Positions 49,206 to 62,286 of a stretch of DNA of 64,000 bases are shown here, in pieces (the stretch's first letter is position 1; the number at the start of each line of letters is the position of its first letter). A program made the translations under genes and the position numbers. The notes beneath the pieces are model-generated. The model made no database searches and was not told where the DNA came from. It saw nothing but the letters and a program-made list of their open reading frames with translations. Origin of the DNA: Trema orientale (taxonomy: Eukaryota; Streptophyta; Magnoliopsida; Rosales; Cannabaceae). Location: the NCBI GenBank assembly GCA_002914845.1, contig JXTC01000176.1, positions 271,368-335,367 on the forward strand. Reading direction: 5' to 3'.

Positions 49206-52200
49206 TTGTGTGTGTGTGTGTGTTTCTAGATAATTTGATGGAGCCATGGAAGCAGGTGTTGATGTGAAATGTAATAGAACTGTCATTATTTTCTTTGCAC
49301 TAACGATTTGTTTTTCTTTCTTTGTGACCAAGACGTTGGATGTTCTCCTCCAAGTGCTTATTGTATTTCCGAAGATAGAGCCTTTGCGAAGCAGGGTAAG
49401 TGTTGAGGATAGGATTGTGGAAGGCTCGGAAGTTCACTTGTACTTTATCAAATGCACCTATTATCTGATGCTACTCTATGTGCTATTAGGTGACATCATT
49501 TATACACCGCATGGTGGAGACTTTGGGAGCATCTGTCTTTCCTTATCTTCCTAAGGCATTGGAGCAGTTGCTTTCAGAAAGTGAGGTACAGTAAAAGAGC
49601 ACCAATTTTCACTTTCCTAGGTTTTTAATTAAGAATTTCCAGAATGTCGTTTTGTACCCATTGATAACAAATATATACAGAAAAATTTACTATATAGATA
49701 TGAAATATGCAGAAGGTTGGCAGTAAGGTTGTATTAGCTCTTGACCTGGTTTTACCTGCCCTTTTCTTGTCAATAATGGTATTTGACTTATTAGATTTCA
49801 TATTTTCAGATATATTTGTGACTCTGAAAAAACGCTTTAATTTATCATTTTCAATTTTTCTCCCAGTGTTTTTCTTGTGCTTGATTTTCTTTTCTGTATA
49901 AGTAGAGCTTTATGGTGATTTTGTGCTATTGTAAATTTATAATAAGTAACCGAGACAAAAAATAAGAAAGTTGTAGAAAATCATGGTTGAAACTGTTAGT
50001 TATCAGCAGAATTTAGTTGTGCGTGAGCAATTTTATTACTTCACTAAGTTTTATTAAATATTGGGTTTGCTGCAGCCAAAGGAGATGGTTGGTTTGCTTT
50101 TGTTACTCAACCAACTCATATGCAAGTTCAGCACATTAGTCCACGACATCTTGGACGAAGTATTTCCCACTATTGCTGGTAGGATATTGAGTGTTATTCC
50201 AAGAGATGTATTTCCATCGGGACCTGGAACCAATACTGAGGTATAGAAATGCTGAAATTTTGAAATTTGTTGTTGCCCTTCATAAATAGCTGATTGATGA
50301 TTTTCGGTCGAAATAGTTATGCATTTGTAATTGATCTAGCTGTGTATTCTCCATTTTTTTGATCAATATCTAAAAATACGTGAAGATAAACCATGATTTT
50401 GGGTTTTGTGGAGTTGTGTTGGTATGACCTGAATTTGAAGTTAAAAAGAAAAATGTTCATGCGCTCGAACTGGCTATATGCTGGAATTTTCATTATTTAG
50501 TCTCCTAAAGTTGTAAAAACAGAAGTTAACTTCTAGAGTTATTTGTTCTTTCAGTCTTCTAATGACATCATGTATATTTGTGTTTATAAATATGATCCAT
50601 TATAGCTGTGGCTCTAAAAGTGCTGGGGTCTGGGGTTTGGTTAAAGGGCATTCATTGCTGGATCTATGGTTTGAACTGAAATTGAAATATTGTGGATTCA
50701 TACTTGGGATGAAAGGGGAAAGGAAGGATATGAACAGAGCATTTACTTTAACAATTTTACACCGTATATTAAGGCTTCTTGAGTTTTTATTGCAGGAAAT
50801 TCGTGAATTGCAAGAACTTCAGCGTATTTTGTATACTTTTCTTCATGTGATAGCCACACATGACCTTTCTTCCATTTTTCTATCTCCAAAAAGTAGAGGC
50901 TACTTGCATCCTATTATGCAGTTGCTTCTGTTCACCGCCTGTAAGCATAAGGAGATCCTTGTTAGAAAGGTTTGATACATTCTGTATCTCTTGTTTGCTT
51001 CAATTTAAAATGGATGATGTACCTTCAGTACTGAGAGCTCTTGAACTGATTTTTCTTTTTTTCCCAAAAAACTTCCGTGACTTAGGCATGTGTTCAGATA
51101 TTGATTAGATTAATCAAAGATTGGTGTGCCAAGCCTCTTGCTGAAGAAAAGGTAAGTTCTATAGTTTCTTGGTTGATTATATTACCTTGATTAAATTTAC
51201 ATTCCTCATTGTCGAAACCTTTTCTTTTCCAGGTACCTGGTTTCCAAAGTTTCATAATTGAGAACTTTGCAACACATTGTTGTTTGTATAGCGTTCTTGA
51301 CAGATCCTTCGAATTTCGCGATGCAAATACTGTAAGATGATTAATATTAGTACTGTTTGAGCTGTTATTGATGAAACTGATTGAAGCATTATATTTTTCT
51401 CAGTTGCCGCATCTTATCAGTCATTCATTGCCTCATTAGTTTATGTTACTGAAGTTCTACAGGCATAATATTAACTGATAAAACAAGTGCGATTCTACCA
51501 TGTTACAAGCTCAAAATAGTCATTTCTTTCATACTTCATTCGAGCAATGTTATTTGTAATTTTTGAGAAATAATAATGCATTGTTTTCCTTGCACACCAC
51601 CGTTTGTGCAAATATGAAACATAGAGCACTGGTTTATTGATGTTATCGTAGAATTTCTTTCATGCTTTTGGTTACACTTTTATGTTGATTACTTCTTATT
51701 CTATATCGCAGCTTGTTTTGTTTGGAGAAATTGTGTTAGCTCAAAAGGTCATGTATGAGAAGTTCGGTGATGATTTTCTAGTTCATTTTGTTTCAAAGGG
51801 TCTTTCAGCAGCACATTGCCCTCAGGATTTGGCAGAGCAGTATTGCCAGAAGTTGCAGGTATTGATCTAGCTTATTGGGAAACGTGATTTTTTTGGTGAT
51901 TATCATTAGGCTTTGATTTATATAATTCATTTGGCCTTCCAGATGCTGCAGTGTTTTTTTTTTTATAGGTGCTTTGCCCACTCTGGTTATTTCAAGGGAT
52001 GTATGTCTGTTTAGGAAATCTGTTAAACTAAAATTATTCTAAAGTGATTTAGACCAACGCTGAGGTCTTTCGTCTTCTTCTTCTTCTTCTTCTTTTGCAT
52101 TTTTCTTCCTGTTATAAATATTCTATACTTGCATTTGGAAAAAAGAAAATGAAGGAAGAAGAAAAGCTTTGGCATACAGGGACATTATATTCTAGTTATT

Positions 52201-52687
52201 AAAAATGAAGAAAGGTTTTACAAATACAAACATTATGTTCTAGTTAAGATTAAATTGCATAGGTAAAGGCTAAGACCTTAGGCAAAATTTTACGGTCCAA
52301 ATTGTGTAGCCAGATCAATGGAATGGCTCAACTGTATGCGTTATTAATTAGTCTAATGACTTAAGCTTTAAGTGGCAATATTAATATCAAGTTAACAGCA
52401 TGCGGTGTTCAATTTCTGTTCTCTAAATTTTTGAGTGTTCTGCTAGAACTTGTTTGTTCATGTTAATTTATGATGGAAAGTTTTGAGTCTTTTGTTTTAT
52501 TAATTATACAAATTACTCACAGGAATAACTCAGAACTTAGTATTCACTAATTGATCGCGTTTCTCTCCTCTCTAATTTGTTTATTTATTTCTCTCAGGGT
52601 ACTGATATCAAGGGATTGAAATCATTTTACCAGTCGCTTGTTGAAAATTTAAGGGTTCAGCAGAATGGGAGCCTTGTTTTCAGATAG
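46072..52687 (+). CDS. PSD: Exportin-T (PAUSED/XPOT-like tRNA export receptor)
   Basis: Karyopherin-beta family receptor; relatives carry tRNAs out of the nucleus with Ran-GTP (Arabidopsis PAUSED, vertebrate XPOT). Thirteen coding exons are supported by in-frame joins at GT-AG sites: 46072-47796, 47988-48077, 48196-48285, 48421-48525, 48760-48819, 49333-49395, 49490-49585, 50076-50240, 50796-50969, 51086-51151, 51233-51331, 51712-51858, 52598-52687. They give 989 residues, close to the usual plant length. Exon 1 alone encodes 575 residues: the N-terminal importin-beta-like part (VQVQFWCLQTLHDV near 53-66) and the Xpo1-like region (KNKLAQVLVTLIYSEYP near 112-128). HEAT-type helices continue to the C-terminus (SLVENLR). 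All exon lengths are multiples of three, so every intron is phase 0. No internal stop or frameshift is seen. The start is the first ATG after the 5' UTR intron. Confidence 0.95.
49164..49224 (+). repeat. CT/GT microsatellite in exportin-T intron 5
   Basis: A (CT)n run interrupted by CG dinucleotides passes into (GT)n. It lies between exons 5 and 6 and is probably length-polymorphic. Confidence 0.9.
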
Positions 52688-55600
52688 CATCAGTAGACAA
52701 AAAGACATGTTCCCCCAATAGCTTCTGTTAGGGACATACTCTTTTGTCCAGTATCATGACAATGCATTTTTGTTTGCCAAAGGTAACTATAACCATTGTG
52801 TGGATGTCAGTTTCGATCTTCTAGTGTTCGTCTCAAAATTTTTGGCATTGCACTTAAATTTAGTAAATCTTGCAGGGTTCTTTTTCTGTACATATAGCCT
52901 TTTCGGCTCGCTTCGAATGAGGTATAGAAGCAGTCTTTGTTAATTTAAACCATTTTTGATTCGTTTTTCACCAAATTACCTGTACAGTCGCGCTCATGTT
53001 TTGCTGTCCTGTTGTTTGTAATGCAGTTGTATATTTAAGGAGGAAATTTTGTTTGTGAAAATTTTCTTTTACATCCATCAGCAATTTGGAGCTGCTTGGT
53101 CTGAGTTCAAGTTTCCTTGGTTTTGTCAATATATTTCATTTTCCCATCTTATTTGATGATGTATACATTATCCCTTCTTTTTTTTTTTTTTTTTTTTTTG
53201 GGGTGGGGATTTTATAGAATTCCAGCGTTCAATTCATCAACAATTTTGATGCTTCCCTTTTGAAGCAAGCTCCTAATAGTTGGTGATGAGTTTTGTAGGT
53301 GTTCATTATTTGTACTCTTTTCCATTTAATCGAAGTCAAAAAAGAAATAAATAGAGAAGGCTGCCTGCACCTACAAGTATTTCTTCCTGCATCTTTTAAT
53401 CACTGTTGTTTTTGTAACAATGATATAAATTATTTTTTACCACATCATATTTCTATTAGAAATCCCAAAAGCAACCGATTTATTTACAGTAAAAAAAAAA
53501 ATATTTACTTTGTTCTTTAAATACGACACTGATCTATATAGAAAAATGAAATCATCTCATTCCAATGGTACGTTGATATAGACGTCTAAATTTGACTGTT
53601 AGAATGGTGAAACAGACTTTAGAACTTGCACCTTAGCTGTATGCCATAAAATTTAAATCTTGTTTAGATGACGACAAATCAAAAATGGGTTGGTGAAACT
53701 CAACTTCACCAAAGGATCTATTGAGTTTATGATATATAAAACTCAAACATTATCTTTGTGCATGATCTGTCACCATTAGTAACCTGCATACTCGGAACTC
53801 GTGCTTTGAAATTCTTTGCTGTGATCACTGTGATATTTGATAGATTAACCAATAAAAGATACTTCACCATTATTGGGCTAAATTTCTTGTGTCTTTCTGT
53901 TACAATTACAAGGATCCATGTATATTCTTATTTTCTCGAATTGATATGTCCCACCTGACTTTTTAAACCAAATTTTAAGAGTCAGATGAGAAAATGTTGA
54001 GCCTTATAAGCCATAACAAGATGTGTTTCTTTGTAAGATTCATTTCACTTCATTTCATGGTGTCAAATCGCGTCAAGACGTGTTCCGCGTAATATCATAA
54101 TCTTTTTGTATCATTTAAAAGAATGTACAAATGGGGGAAACAAGATGGAAACACAGCCAAAAAAAAAAAGAAAAAAAAAGAAAGAAAGAAAAGATGATGG
54201 AAACACAGCAGATGTATGACTTTTGTACCCCAAGAAACAACAATATTGTGCTTATTGAGGCTGTCACGTGTGAAATGTTGTCCTTTTTGAGGCTCAGCCT
54301 CAAATTAATCAATCATTCTAAATTCTAATCAAGTTGGCTTTTGTGAAAAATAGACAAGAAAATCTTTGCGCACTAGTCTCCAGGAGGTGATATATCAAAT
54401 AACGTTTTCTTAATTATTATCATCATTTTTGAACGCCGTTTAAATGAAATGATACTGGTAGACTATGTTTTTGCTTGAAACTGTGATTTTCTTATTTATT
54501 TTCATCCGATTCCCGTTGAAGGACGCAGCTAAAATTTGACCACATTAGCAATGTGATCAAGCATCGTTATTTTTGATTTAGTCTGTTGAACATTTTCTAC
54601 TATTGCAGCACCTTTAATAATTACTTGATCTTTGGTTTTTATTTTTCTGGAATATTGTATTCATTTGTTTCAAATTGTGTATGAGTTTACTAATCGATCT
54701 AATTGAAATTTTCACTAATATTCTAGCATATCCTCTCGACTTTTTTCTCATTTGAAAGGGAAAAAAACAAAATGGGTTGGTGCAAAAACCTGTAATGATT
54801 TCCTGAAATGTGAAGGGTTTTCTCAGATTGCCTCCTTTTCATAGCCTTCCAATTCCAAGCATGTGTTGTTATAATAATTCAAGCAAGTGGCATAAGACAC
54901 TCGTTTGTCGCCTAATATAAAAATCCCTACTAAATTACTTTCGCGAACTCTTTTTTTATTTTTAATAATATATGTATATATAAGAAAATATAAATCCGTT
55001 CTAAAATTTTGTTTTATTTATATACATGGGTGAGTTTTCAATAAATATTTTTGTTTTTGCTCTATGGATGGGTAGATTTGACTAATTTAGAAATAAACCT
55101 ATAATAACAAGTCATCTCATTCAATATATTAATTTCTAATTCTTTTTTATTTATTTTCTTTTTGAAAATTTAATTTTTTTTGAGGGTGAAAATTTAATTT
55201 AAAGTTTAATTTTTTAATTACTATTAATTTAACAGTATATGTACTATTATATCTTCAATATTTCACAATTTTTTTTTATTGTATGATAGGTAAAATCCAA
55301 AGTAACATAATTTTCATATTATAAATACGTTATTTTCTTAAATAACAAAAATTAATAAAGCAACCGCATTGAAAGAAAATTTGTTTAAAAAAAAATTTAT
55401 GCGTGAAACAGCTTAAAATTTATACATCTTTTATTTTTTTTTTTTTTTCTAATGAATAAAATAGTTGATAGTGATTTGGGATTATTAAATATTTTTTACT
55501 AGTTTCATTTTCTTATAAAAAAAGAAAATAAAAAAAAATTGACCAACTTATCAGGTTATCCATCTTTTTTTTGTTTTAAATAACTTTCTATATTTATATA

Positions 55601-55760
55601 TGTATTAATTATAATAATATTTTTTAGTAAATCTACTAATATTATTTTAGCTATTAGATTAAAATTCGATGACCCAAATTAGAGTATCTATCCATGAAAT
55701 AAAAGCAAAAATCTCCATTAAAACATCACCTTTATATATATATATAATCCAGTAGGTATA

Positions 55761-55966
55761 TATTTTTTTTTTTACCTATGCGTAGGTATCAATTTGGCCA
55801 ATAAAAATTTTTTTTGCACATTTTTTATATTAAAAGTAAGAGAGAGAAATAGCATTAATAATGCACGTATTTTCATGCACATCATTATAGCCATTGGATC
55901 ACCATTAGATGATGATCCAACGGAAAAAAAAAAAAAAATCTACATATAGGTAAAAAAAAAAAAAAT
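55761..55966. mobile_element. Small foldback MITE with T-run/A-run ends
   Basis: TATTTTTTTTTTTTACCTAT at the left recurs inverted at the right (ATAGGTAAAAAAAAAAAAATA), about 206 bp apart. The centre has a GGATCACCATTAGATGATGATCC near-palindrome at about 55896-55918 (inner bases unpaired). No clear duplication. Confidence 0.5.
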
Positions 55967-57994
55967 AGCTAGTGGAGTGGCAACCATATATATATATATA
56001 TTTTATTCTTTGCTTGAACGTCTTGTTCTATGGCTGCAATTGGAGCATTATACGTGGAACATTACACCCATAAAACAACTTCCACGTGTCAGCCGCCTCA
56101 AGCAAAAATATCATCAATATGGACAACAGGTGACAGACAAAGGAACCATTAAAATTGATGTTAAAACTTAAAATGAAATACATACGTTAAAGACCTCATT
56201 TAAAGCTGAGCTTAATTTATAAATTGAACCTATAAATTCATCCAACCAGTCTATATCTCTTTTTAACTAATTAAATAGTTTAGGCAATAAACATGTTAGC
56301 CAATAACTAATCGTCAGCACAAAGATGTCACTCGAAAACAAACAAAGACTTAAATCCATTTACTTGGAAAATCAACAAAGGTTAATTATTTTTTCCCCCC
56401 TATTTCTTGGCCATAAACCGTCAAGCAAGAATGTTGAATTTTGTTGCAAATCATAGTTACCTGCTTGACCCCGTAGCCTGTAGCAATTTCGTTTTTTTCT
56501 TTCATTCTTTTCTCTTTTTTGGGTCCTCAAATATCCACAAAAGTAACTTTCCATCCCATTATTTTATACATAAATTTCAAAGAGAGGAGGAGTTTAATTA
56601 GTGCCGTAATACTTAGCTGTATAGAATTCCTTTTTTTGTTTTGTCTAATCATGTCAAATAATTATAATTAGGTTTTGTTTATATTTTCTTATTTGCATGA
56701 TTGTTACCACGTGGCTATTTTGTTACTATGAAAATAGGAAAATTGTACTGTTCTCTCTTTTTTTGCTCCGGAAAATAAGTTTATTTTCATTGAACCATTT
56801 TGTTTACTTCCAAGAGAGATGAAGAGCGATGAAATTAGTATAAAGAACCCAAAATTATTGAACTGTATTTCGTTGAGATCAAACAATAGATGTGACGAAG
56901 TGAGTTGGATCAAGTAATAAGAATACCTATTACCTGGGATTTCAGTCTTAAATTCGAGTAACACTGAAGATAGGCGTGAAAACTTATTATCCCTAATAGG
57001 GTAGAGTAGAAATTGTGTAGTAGTCGGTATTTTTCTTTAATTTGTAATAAATGAAGGTCATAAGTTAAGCTCCACTTAAAAAAAAAAAAATCAAAAAATA
57101 GATGTCAAGTGAAGATCGAATTTAATTTGATTTTCTTTTATTTTTATTCATATGTGATGCATCATCATCATCTTTAATTCCTGAAAATTATCTACATTTA
57201 TTTTTCAATTATTAATGTGTTTGGCACCTCAAAAATCACGTAAAAAACGTATCAATTATCATAATAAACAATAATAATTGGAACTAAAAAAGACTAATCT
57301 TAGGGACACTCAATTTTTTTACACAAATTGCACTAATGAATGGGATCATACTATTTAAAGTTGTAGACTTAAAATCATGCTATATCACTTTGGTTAAAAT
57401 TATTGGTTATTGTAGTATTACTTACTAAAAAAAAATGGAACAATTTCTTCTTTCACACGTAAGTGATTTTTTCCCCCCAATTTTTTGGATTAATCTAAAA
57501 ACTCAATTCCACGTTCGGCTTCCTTGTGTCTATGTTCCAACTTCGAACTAAGTTAAGCATTTGGGCGAAGGATGCAAGAAAAAGGAAAAGAGGTATTATA
57601 TATTCTTTTTCCTTACGAAAGATATTATAGACTCTGCCCAAAATGCCCTAAGGGGAAGGTCTCCAAAAGTCGGAACAACTGAAATAACCTAGAAACTCCA
57701 TTTTGTCACATGACATCAAAACAAAAATCATCAAAGCAAAAGGCCTAGTTGTTAAAATATGAATCATACTTCATACCCAAAACCTTTTTCTGATGTCAAT
57801 ATTCAAAGTCATGTATATGAGCCGATATCTCTTTACTTTCTAAACATTAGACTTGGGGACTCTTTCTTCTAGACTTTAGAGCTGGAACAATTATATCTAT
57901 TTCATAGTCATATATGTGAATATTTGGCAGTAACAAGAAAAACAAAAATTAATTAAATAATCATAGAGGTGCTTTTTTGGTTATCATTGGGTCA

Positions 57995-58010
57995 TTGACT
58001 TCATTGTCAA
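57995..58010 (+). promoter_or_regulatory. W-box-like motifs upstream of the kinase
   Basis: TTGACT at 57995-58000 and an inverted TTGAC core at 58006-58010 lie about 170 bp before the kinase ATG. WRKY binding at such sites is common in immune-kinase promoters; relevance here is inference. Confidence 0.3.
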
Positions 58011-58173
58011 GTCCTCTATACTCAAACCTATTTCTACCCCCACATTAATCCACTAATATTCGTCCAAGCCTTACATGCTAAGCTAGCTAGCCTGATCTCC
58101 AAAACTATAGAGCTATCCTGGCTAAAACTAAATTAGCCCTTTAATTTTAATTTTGTTTTATTTTTTAAAAAAT

Positions 58174-61027
58174 ATGACTCTCAAAAAGACGATCATCATG
58201 CTCAAATCCTTGTTGCCTTCATGTATGAAGCCCCAGAAATCAACCTCAGATAAGTCCAGATTTACGGTTTTGAAAGAGACAAGTTCTCTGAGATTGTCAC
58301 TTTCCGATGTAAGTAACTCATCGGTGGCTTCACTCATGAGTGATCTATCAAGTTCATATTTTGGTTCAAACCTTCATATTTTTACACTTAAGGAGCTAAA
58401 GAACATCACCCATGACTTCGCCAAGAGTAACTTTCTTGGAGAAGGTGGTTTTGGACAAGTGTTTAAGGGGTTCATCGATGAGAAGCTCAGGTCTAGTTTG
58501 ACACCTCAATCAGTGGCAGTTAAGGTTCTCGATTTGGACGGCAAACAAGGACATCGGGAGTGGTTGGTAAGCATTTTATAAACCGTAGTATTATATATAT
58601 TTATGTATGCACGTATGGTCATGATGATCAATTTAATTATTTCTCTTAACTTATGATAGTGGTTAATTTATTAACTAATATTTATGTAATAATGTTTGGA
58701 ATAATGATCTGATTGATTATTTTATTTCAGGCCGAGGTAATTTTTCTTGGACAACTAAAGCACCCTCATCTGGTTAACTTGATTGGATATTGCTGTGAAG
58801 ATGAGCACCGGCTTCTTGTCTATGAGTTCATGACTCGGGGCAATTTAGAGAACCAACTTTATAAAGGTAAATACTATAGTAACGTTTTATCAATATTAGT
58901 ACTGTTGTTATGATTTCAATAATAAATTATCTTTCCCCTAAAAAGAAAAAAAATTATCTGAACTGGGTTTTGATGAATATTCTTATTATGGTTATTACCA
59001 ATATCATTTTAATTGAATCTTTACTAGTAGTGATGTTAACCTGCTTATACATATATGTATATAGGTTATTCTGGAACATTACCATGGTTAACGAGAATAA
59101 AAATAGCAATTGGAGCTGCAAAAGGCCTGACTTTCCTCCACGAGGAAGAAAAACCCGTCATATATCGAGATTTCAAAGCTTCAAATATCTTATTAGATTC
59201 TGTACGTAACTTTTCTCTTGTCCTCTTTTGCACTTCCATATTCTCCTTTTCTAATGTCTTATCATGCACCAAACTTTGTTTTAATAATTAATAAGGGTTT
59301 TTGGCATAATTAGTCCCTGAATTTTTTGATAATTTGCAATGTATCTCCTGAATTTTTTTTTTGGCAATTAGGACCCTGAATTTAGAATTTTTAACATGAT
59401 TAGCCCCTGAATTTTTCGTAGATTTGCAATGTATCCCCTGAACTTTTTTTTTTGGCAATTAGGACCCTGAATTTTAGGGTTTTTGGCATGATTAGTCCCT
59501 GAATTTTTCGCTGATTTGCAATATATCCCCTGAGTTATATGCAAATTTTTAAACAATTAAAAAATAAATTACAAATCAACGAAAAATTCAGAGGCTAATC
59601 ATGCCAAAAACTCTAAATTCAGGGTCCTAATTGCCAAAAATAAAAGTTCAAGGGATATATTGCCAAAAATTCTAAATTCAGGGTCCTAATTGCCCAAAAA
59701 AAAAGTTCAAGAGATACATTGCAAATCATCGAAAAATTCAGGGACTAATTATGCCAAAAACCCAATTAATAATTATAAGCTCGCATACAATAATTAATAG
59801 ATTCTTCTTCTTTTTTTTTTTAATAAAAAAATACTTATTGACAATAATTTATATTTTTATTTATTTTGCAGGACTTTACTGCTAAGCTCTCTGATTTTGG
59901 CCTAGCCATAGATGGTCCGCAAGGAGATGAAACACACGTTACAACGCGCGTAATGGGTACACAAGGCTATGCAGCTCCCGAGTACATCATGACAGGTAAT
60001 TTTAAACATATATATTCTTAATTTCTTAATATACATGCACATATGTAAATATCTCCTCATTATTTTCTGAAAAGTACTAGTACTATTGTGATAACTCTAT
60101 TCCCAATTTTAATTTTTCTTTTTCAAAAACAACAAACTCATCGTGTAGTTGATAATTGATTCTACTATTTGAGTTAGTTTATTTAATTATAAAATCACTT
60201 ACTGTAATTCACAATATACTAATTTTCACCGATCATAAAGTAACAAATCTAACTGTCACGGCAGTTATGAAAAAGGAAAATTGGAGTTAGAATAAATAAG
60301 TATCCATGCTATTGTTCTTTTCTTAATCAATAGCGATATAGCATAGGGAAGTTACACTTACATATATAAAACTTGCATTCTGATGTGTTATATATGTGAA
60401 TATTTTTTAGGTCATGTGACGGCTATGAGCGATGTATTTAGCTTTGGGGTGGTTCTGTTGGAGCTATTAACGGGTAGACGATGCTTGGACAAGAGCCGAC
60501 CAAGTAGGGAGCAGAACCTAGTGGAATGGGCTAAGCCATTTTTGAAGGATGCCCATAAAATCGACCGCATAATGGACCCCAGGCTCGAGGGTCAGTACTC
60601 GGTCGAAGGTGCTAGGAAAGCGGCTGCATTGGCTTATCAATGCCTGAGCCACCACCCCAAATCACGGCCCACAATGAGAAGTGTGGTCAAGACCTTGGAG
60701 CCCCTTTTGGGCTTGACTCATGATATCACTGTACCCTTTGTTTACGTTGTTCCAATCGAAGGAGAAGCGGAAAGTACGCCTAAGGATGGAAAAGATCAGA
60801 GTGGAAATGTGAATGAGTGTGATGTCGTGGTGGACCAAGTAGTGGTGATGAATGGAAACCAAGGAGAGGAAAAGGAGGTGGAAAAGAAAGGAAAGGGCCA
60901 GCGACGACGCAGCAAAAAGGGTTATAGGCACAAGTATAGGATTAGGTCATTGAGGTCTAACAACGCGGTCTATTCTGATACTGCTTTGTATAAAACTCTT
61001 GGAATTGGTTTGTATTCCCCAAGATGA
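58174..61027 (+). CDS. Receptor-like cytoplasmic kinase, RLCK-VII (RIPK/PBL-like)
   Basis: Ser/Thr kinase of the family that relays signals from cell-surface receptors, often in immunity. Five exons join in frame: 58174-58566, 58731-58866, 59065-59201, 59872-59995, 60411-61027 (468 residues; introns phase 0, 1, 0, 1). Visible motifs: Gly loop GEGGFG (89-94), VAVK Lys117, probable helix-C Glu133, YRDFKASN (210-217) with Tyr in place of His of HRD as is usual in this family, DFG 230-232, activation segment ending AAPEY (APE 257-259). [10 protein letters not shown] before the loop and REWLAEV are typical of the RIPK/PBL group. The N-terminus lacks Gly2 for myristoylation; a Cys in SLLPSCMKP could be lipidated. 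The tail is acidic then strongly basic ([18 protein letters not shown]), ending LYSPR. The ATG at 58174 is chosen as the first in-frame ATG. Orthology to one named PBL is not claimed. Confidence 0.93.
59295..59763. mobile_element. Mutator-like foldback element in kinase intron 3
   Basis: The ends GGGTTTTTGGCATAATTAGT and inverted GGGTTTTTGGCATAATTAGT are identical over at least 20 bp. AATTAATAA flanks both sides exactly (59286-59294; 59764-59772), a 9-bp duplication. The arms contain repeats of GGCAATTAGGACCCTGAATTT and TTGCAATGTATCCCCTGA-type words. It lies wholly between exon 3 and exon 4 and leaves both splice sites intact. Confidence 0.92.
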
Positions 61028-62286
61028 GTGCTAGAGAGGGAATTGAGCAAAAGCCAAAAGGGTTTTGGATCAAAAGATAGCTAAAGATTACAAAAAGCAA
61101 ATAATGATGAAAAAAAAGAATAGAAAAAGGAGGAGGATAAAGTGTTTGTATGTTATGTACATTAGATTTGTTTATTTTTTTCTTTTGAACTTTTGTTTTG
61201 TAAGATTGAGATAATGTCCACCAGACCAGAATAGATATGCCGTAGAAGGTGGGGGGCCTTTAATTTTAGGCATGTGTTAGCTTTTCATACCTTTTAAGTG
61301 AAAATTGCAGTGTACGTATGTTGTAAGTCAACTGTGTCTTCTTTTTGGTACAAAGTCTCCTTCGTTTCCGTTTTTTTCAATGCTTTCCCATATATAAGAA
61401 TTTTATACATATATATATATATACACATGCATATATCTTCATGCATTCATAAGCTCAAACTGGATTAGCGTGAATTATGGACTTGTGAGCTAATATGTAA
61501 AACGGTCAATCTTAAACTATAGTTTATTATATATAACAAGATTTTAGTGTTATAAGATTTCACATTTTTAAAAATTTCCATCCAGAAGCTAGTCTTTAAT
61601 TATTTAGAGGGAAAGATCAGAAAAGCGTTCCTAAATCCTGATTTATTCTAGGGATTATGAACGAAAATTCTTGGATGTTTCTCTCAAAAATAGATAATAT
61701 ATATGGTATACTAGTATGCTGGTCGGCAAGGATTTACATTGGTTCTTAACTGAAATTTCTAAGTCAATATTCTAAAGATTAATTGGAATAGCATGGTCCA
61801 TTCAAAGTCTGAACAACCCATGATAGAGAGTCCACTCCATTTCTAGAATGACATGGCAAAAGATTCCATGGATATGGTCTAGAATTATTATGGGCCAAAC
61901 CTCTGACGTTAATTTCCACCCTTGTACCAACCCCACCCAATGCCTAAAATTGAACTTGAAACCATCATCTTTGAATATAAATGGAGCCATATCGTAGACT
62001 TGAATTAAATTTCTATTGCATTTTCATAATGAAGTACAATTGCTCTTCATTAATTATGTGCCTGGAACAACTAACAAGTATACGATAATAAATAAGAAGC
62101 AAATAAGAGATAATAAGAAGCAAAACTATTAAATTGATTGGCAGAGCTAGACATGGGTTAAGTATATAATATACGTAACTGGAAAGCTTAGAAAACTATA
62201 ATTATTGGGGAAATTAGTCATTTTGCTATCTCACATTTAGCATCAGTGTAAATTTACCTCCTTATTTTTGACTTTGTATTCAAGTG
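61028..62286. other. Kinase 3' UTR and intergenic DNA
   Basis: Probably 3' UTR to about 61300, then AT-rich DNA without a supported gene. A frame at 61802-61990 (minus) has no recognised similarity. Confidence 0.45.

Larger units (their letters stand above)
52688..58173. other. 3' UTR of exportin-T and AT-rich intergenic DNA
   Basis: The first ~400 bp are probably 3' UTR. No further gene is supported to 58173. Frames here are short and A/T-driven. Features inside: a T-run at about 53178-53200, a small foldback element at 55761-55966, and the kinase promoter region at the end. Confidence 0.5.

Noticed and set aside
48812-49331. Frames around 48.8-49.3 kb
   Set aside because: They lie in exportin-T introns and run through A-runs and the CT/GT microsatellite; the splice model leaves them noncoding.
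58910-59209. Alternative frame over kinase intron 2 and exon 3
   Set aside because: Out of frame with the kinase domain; the spliced frame carries the catalytic-loop motif.
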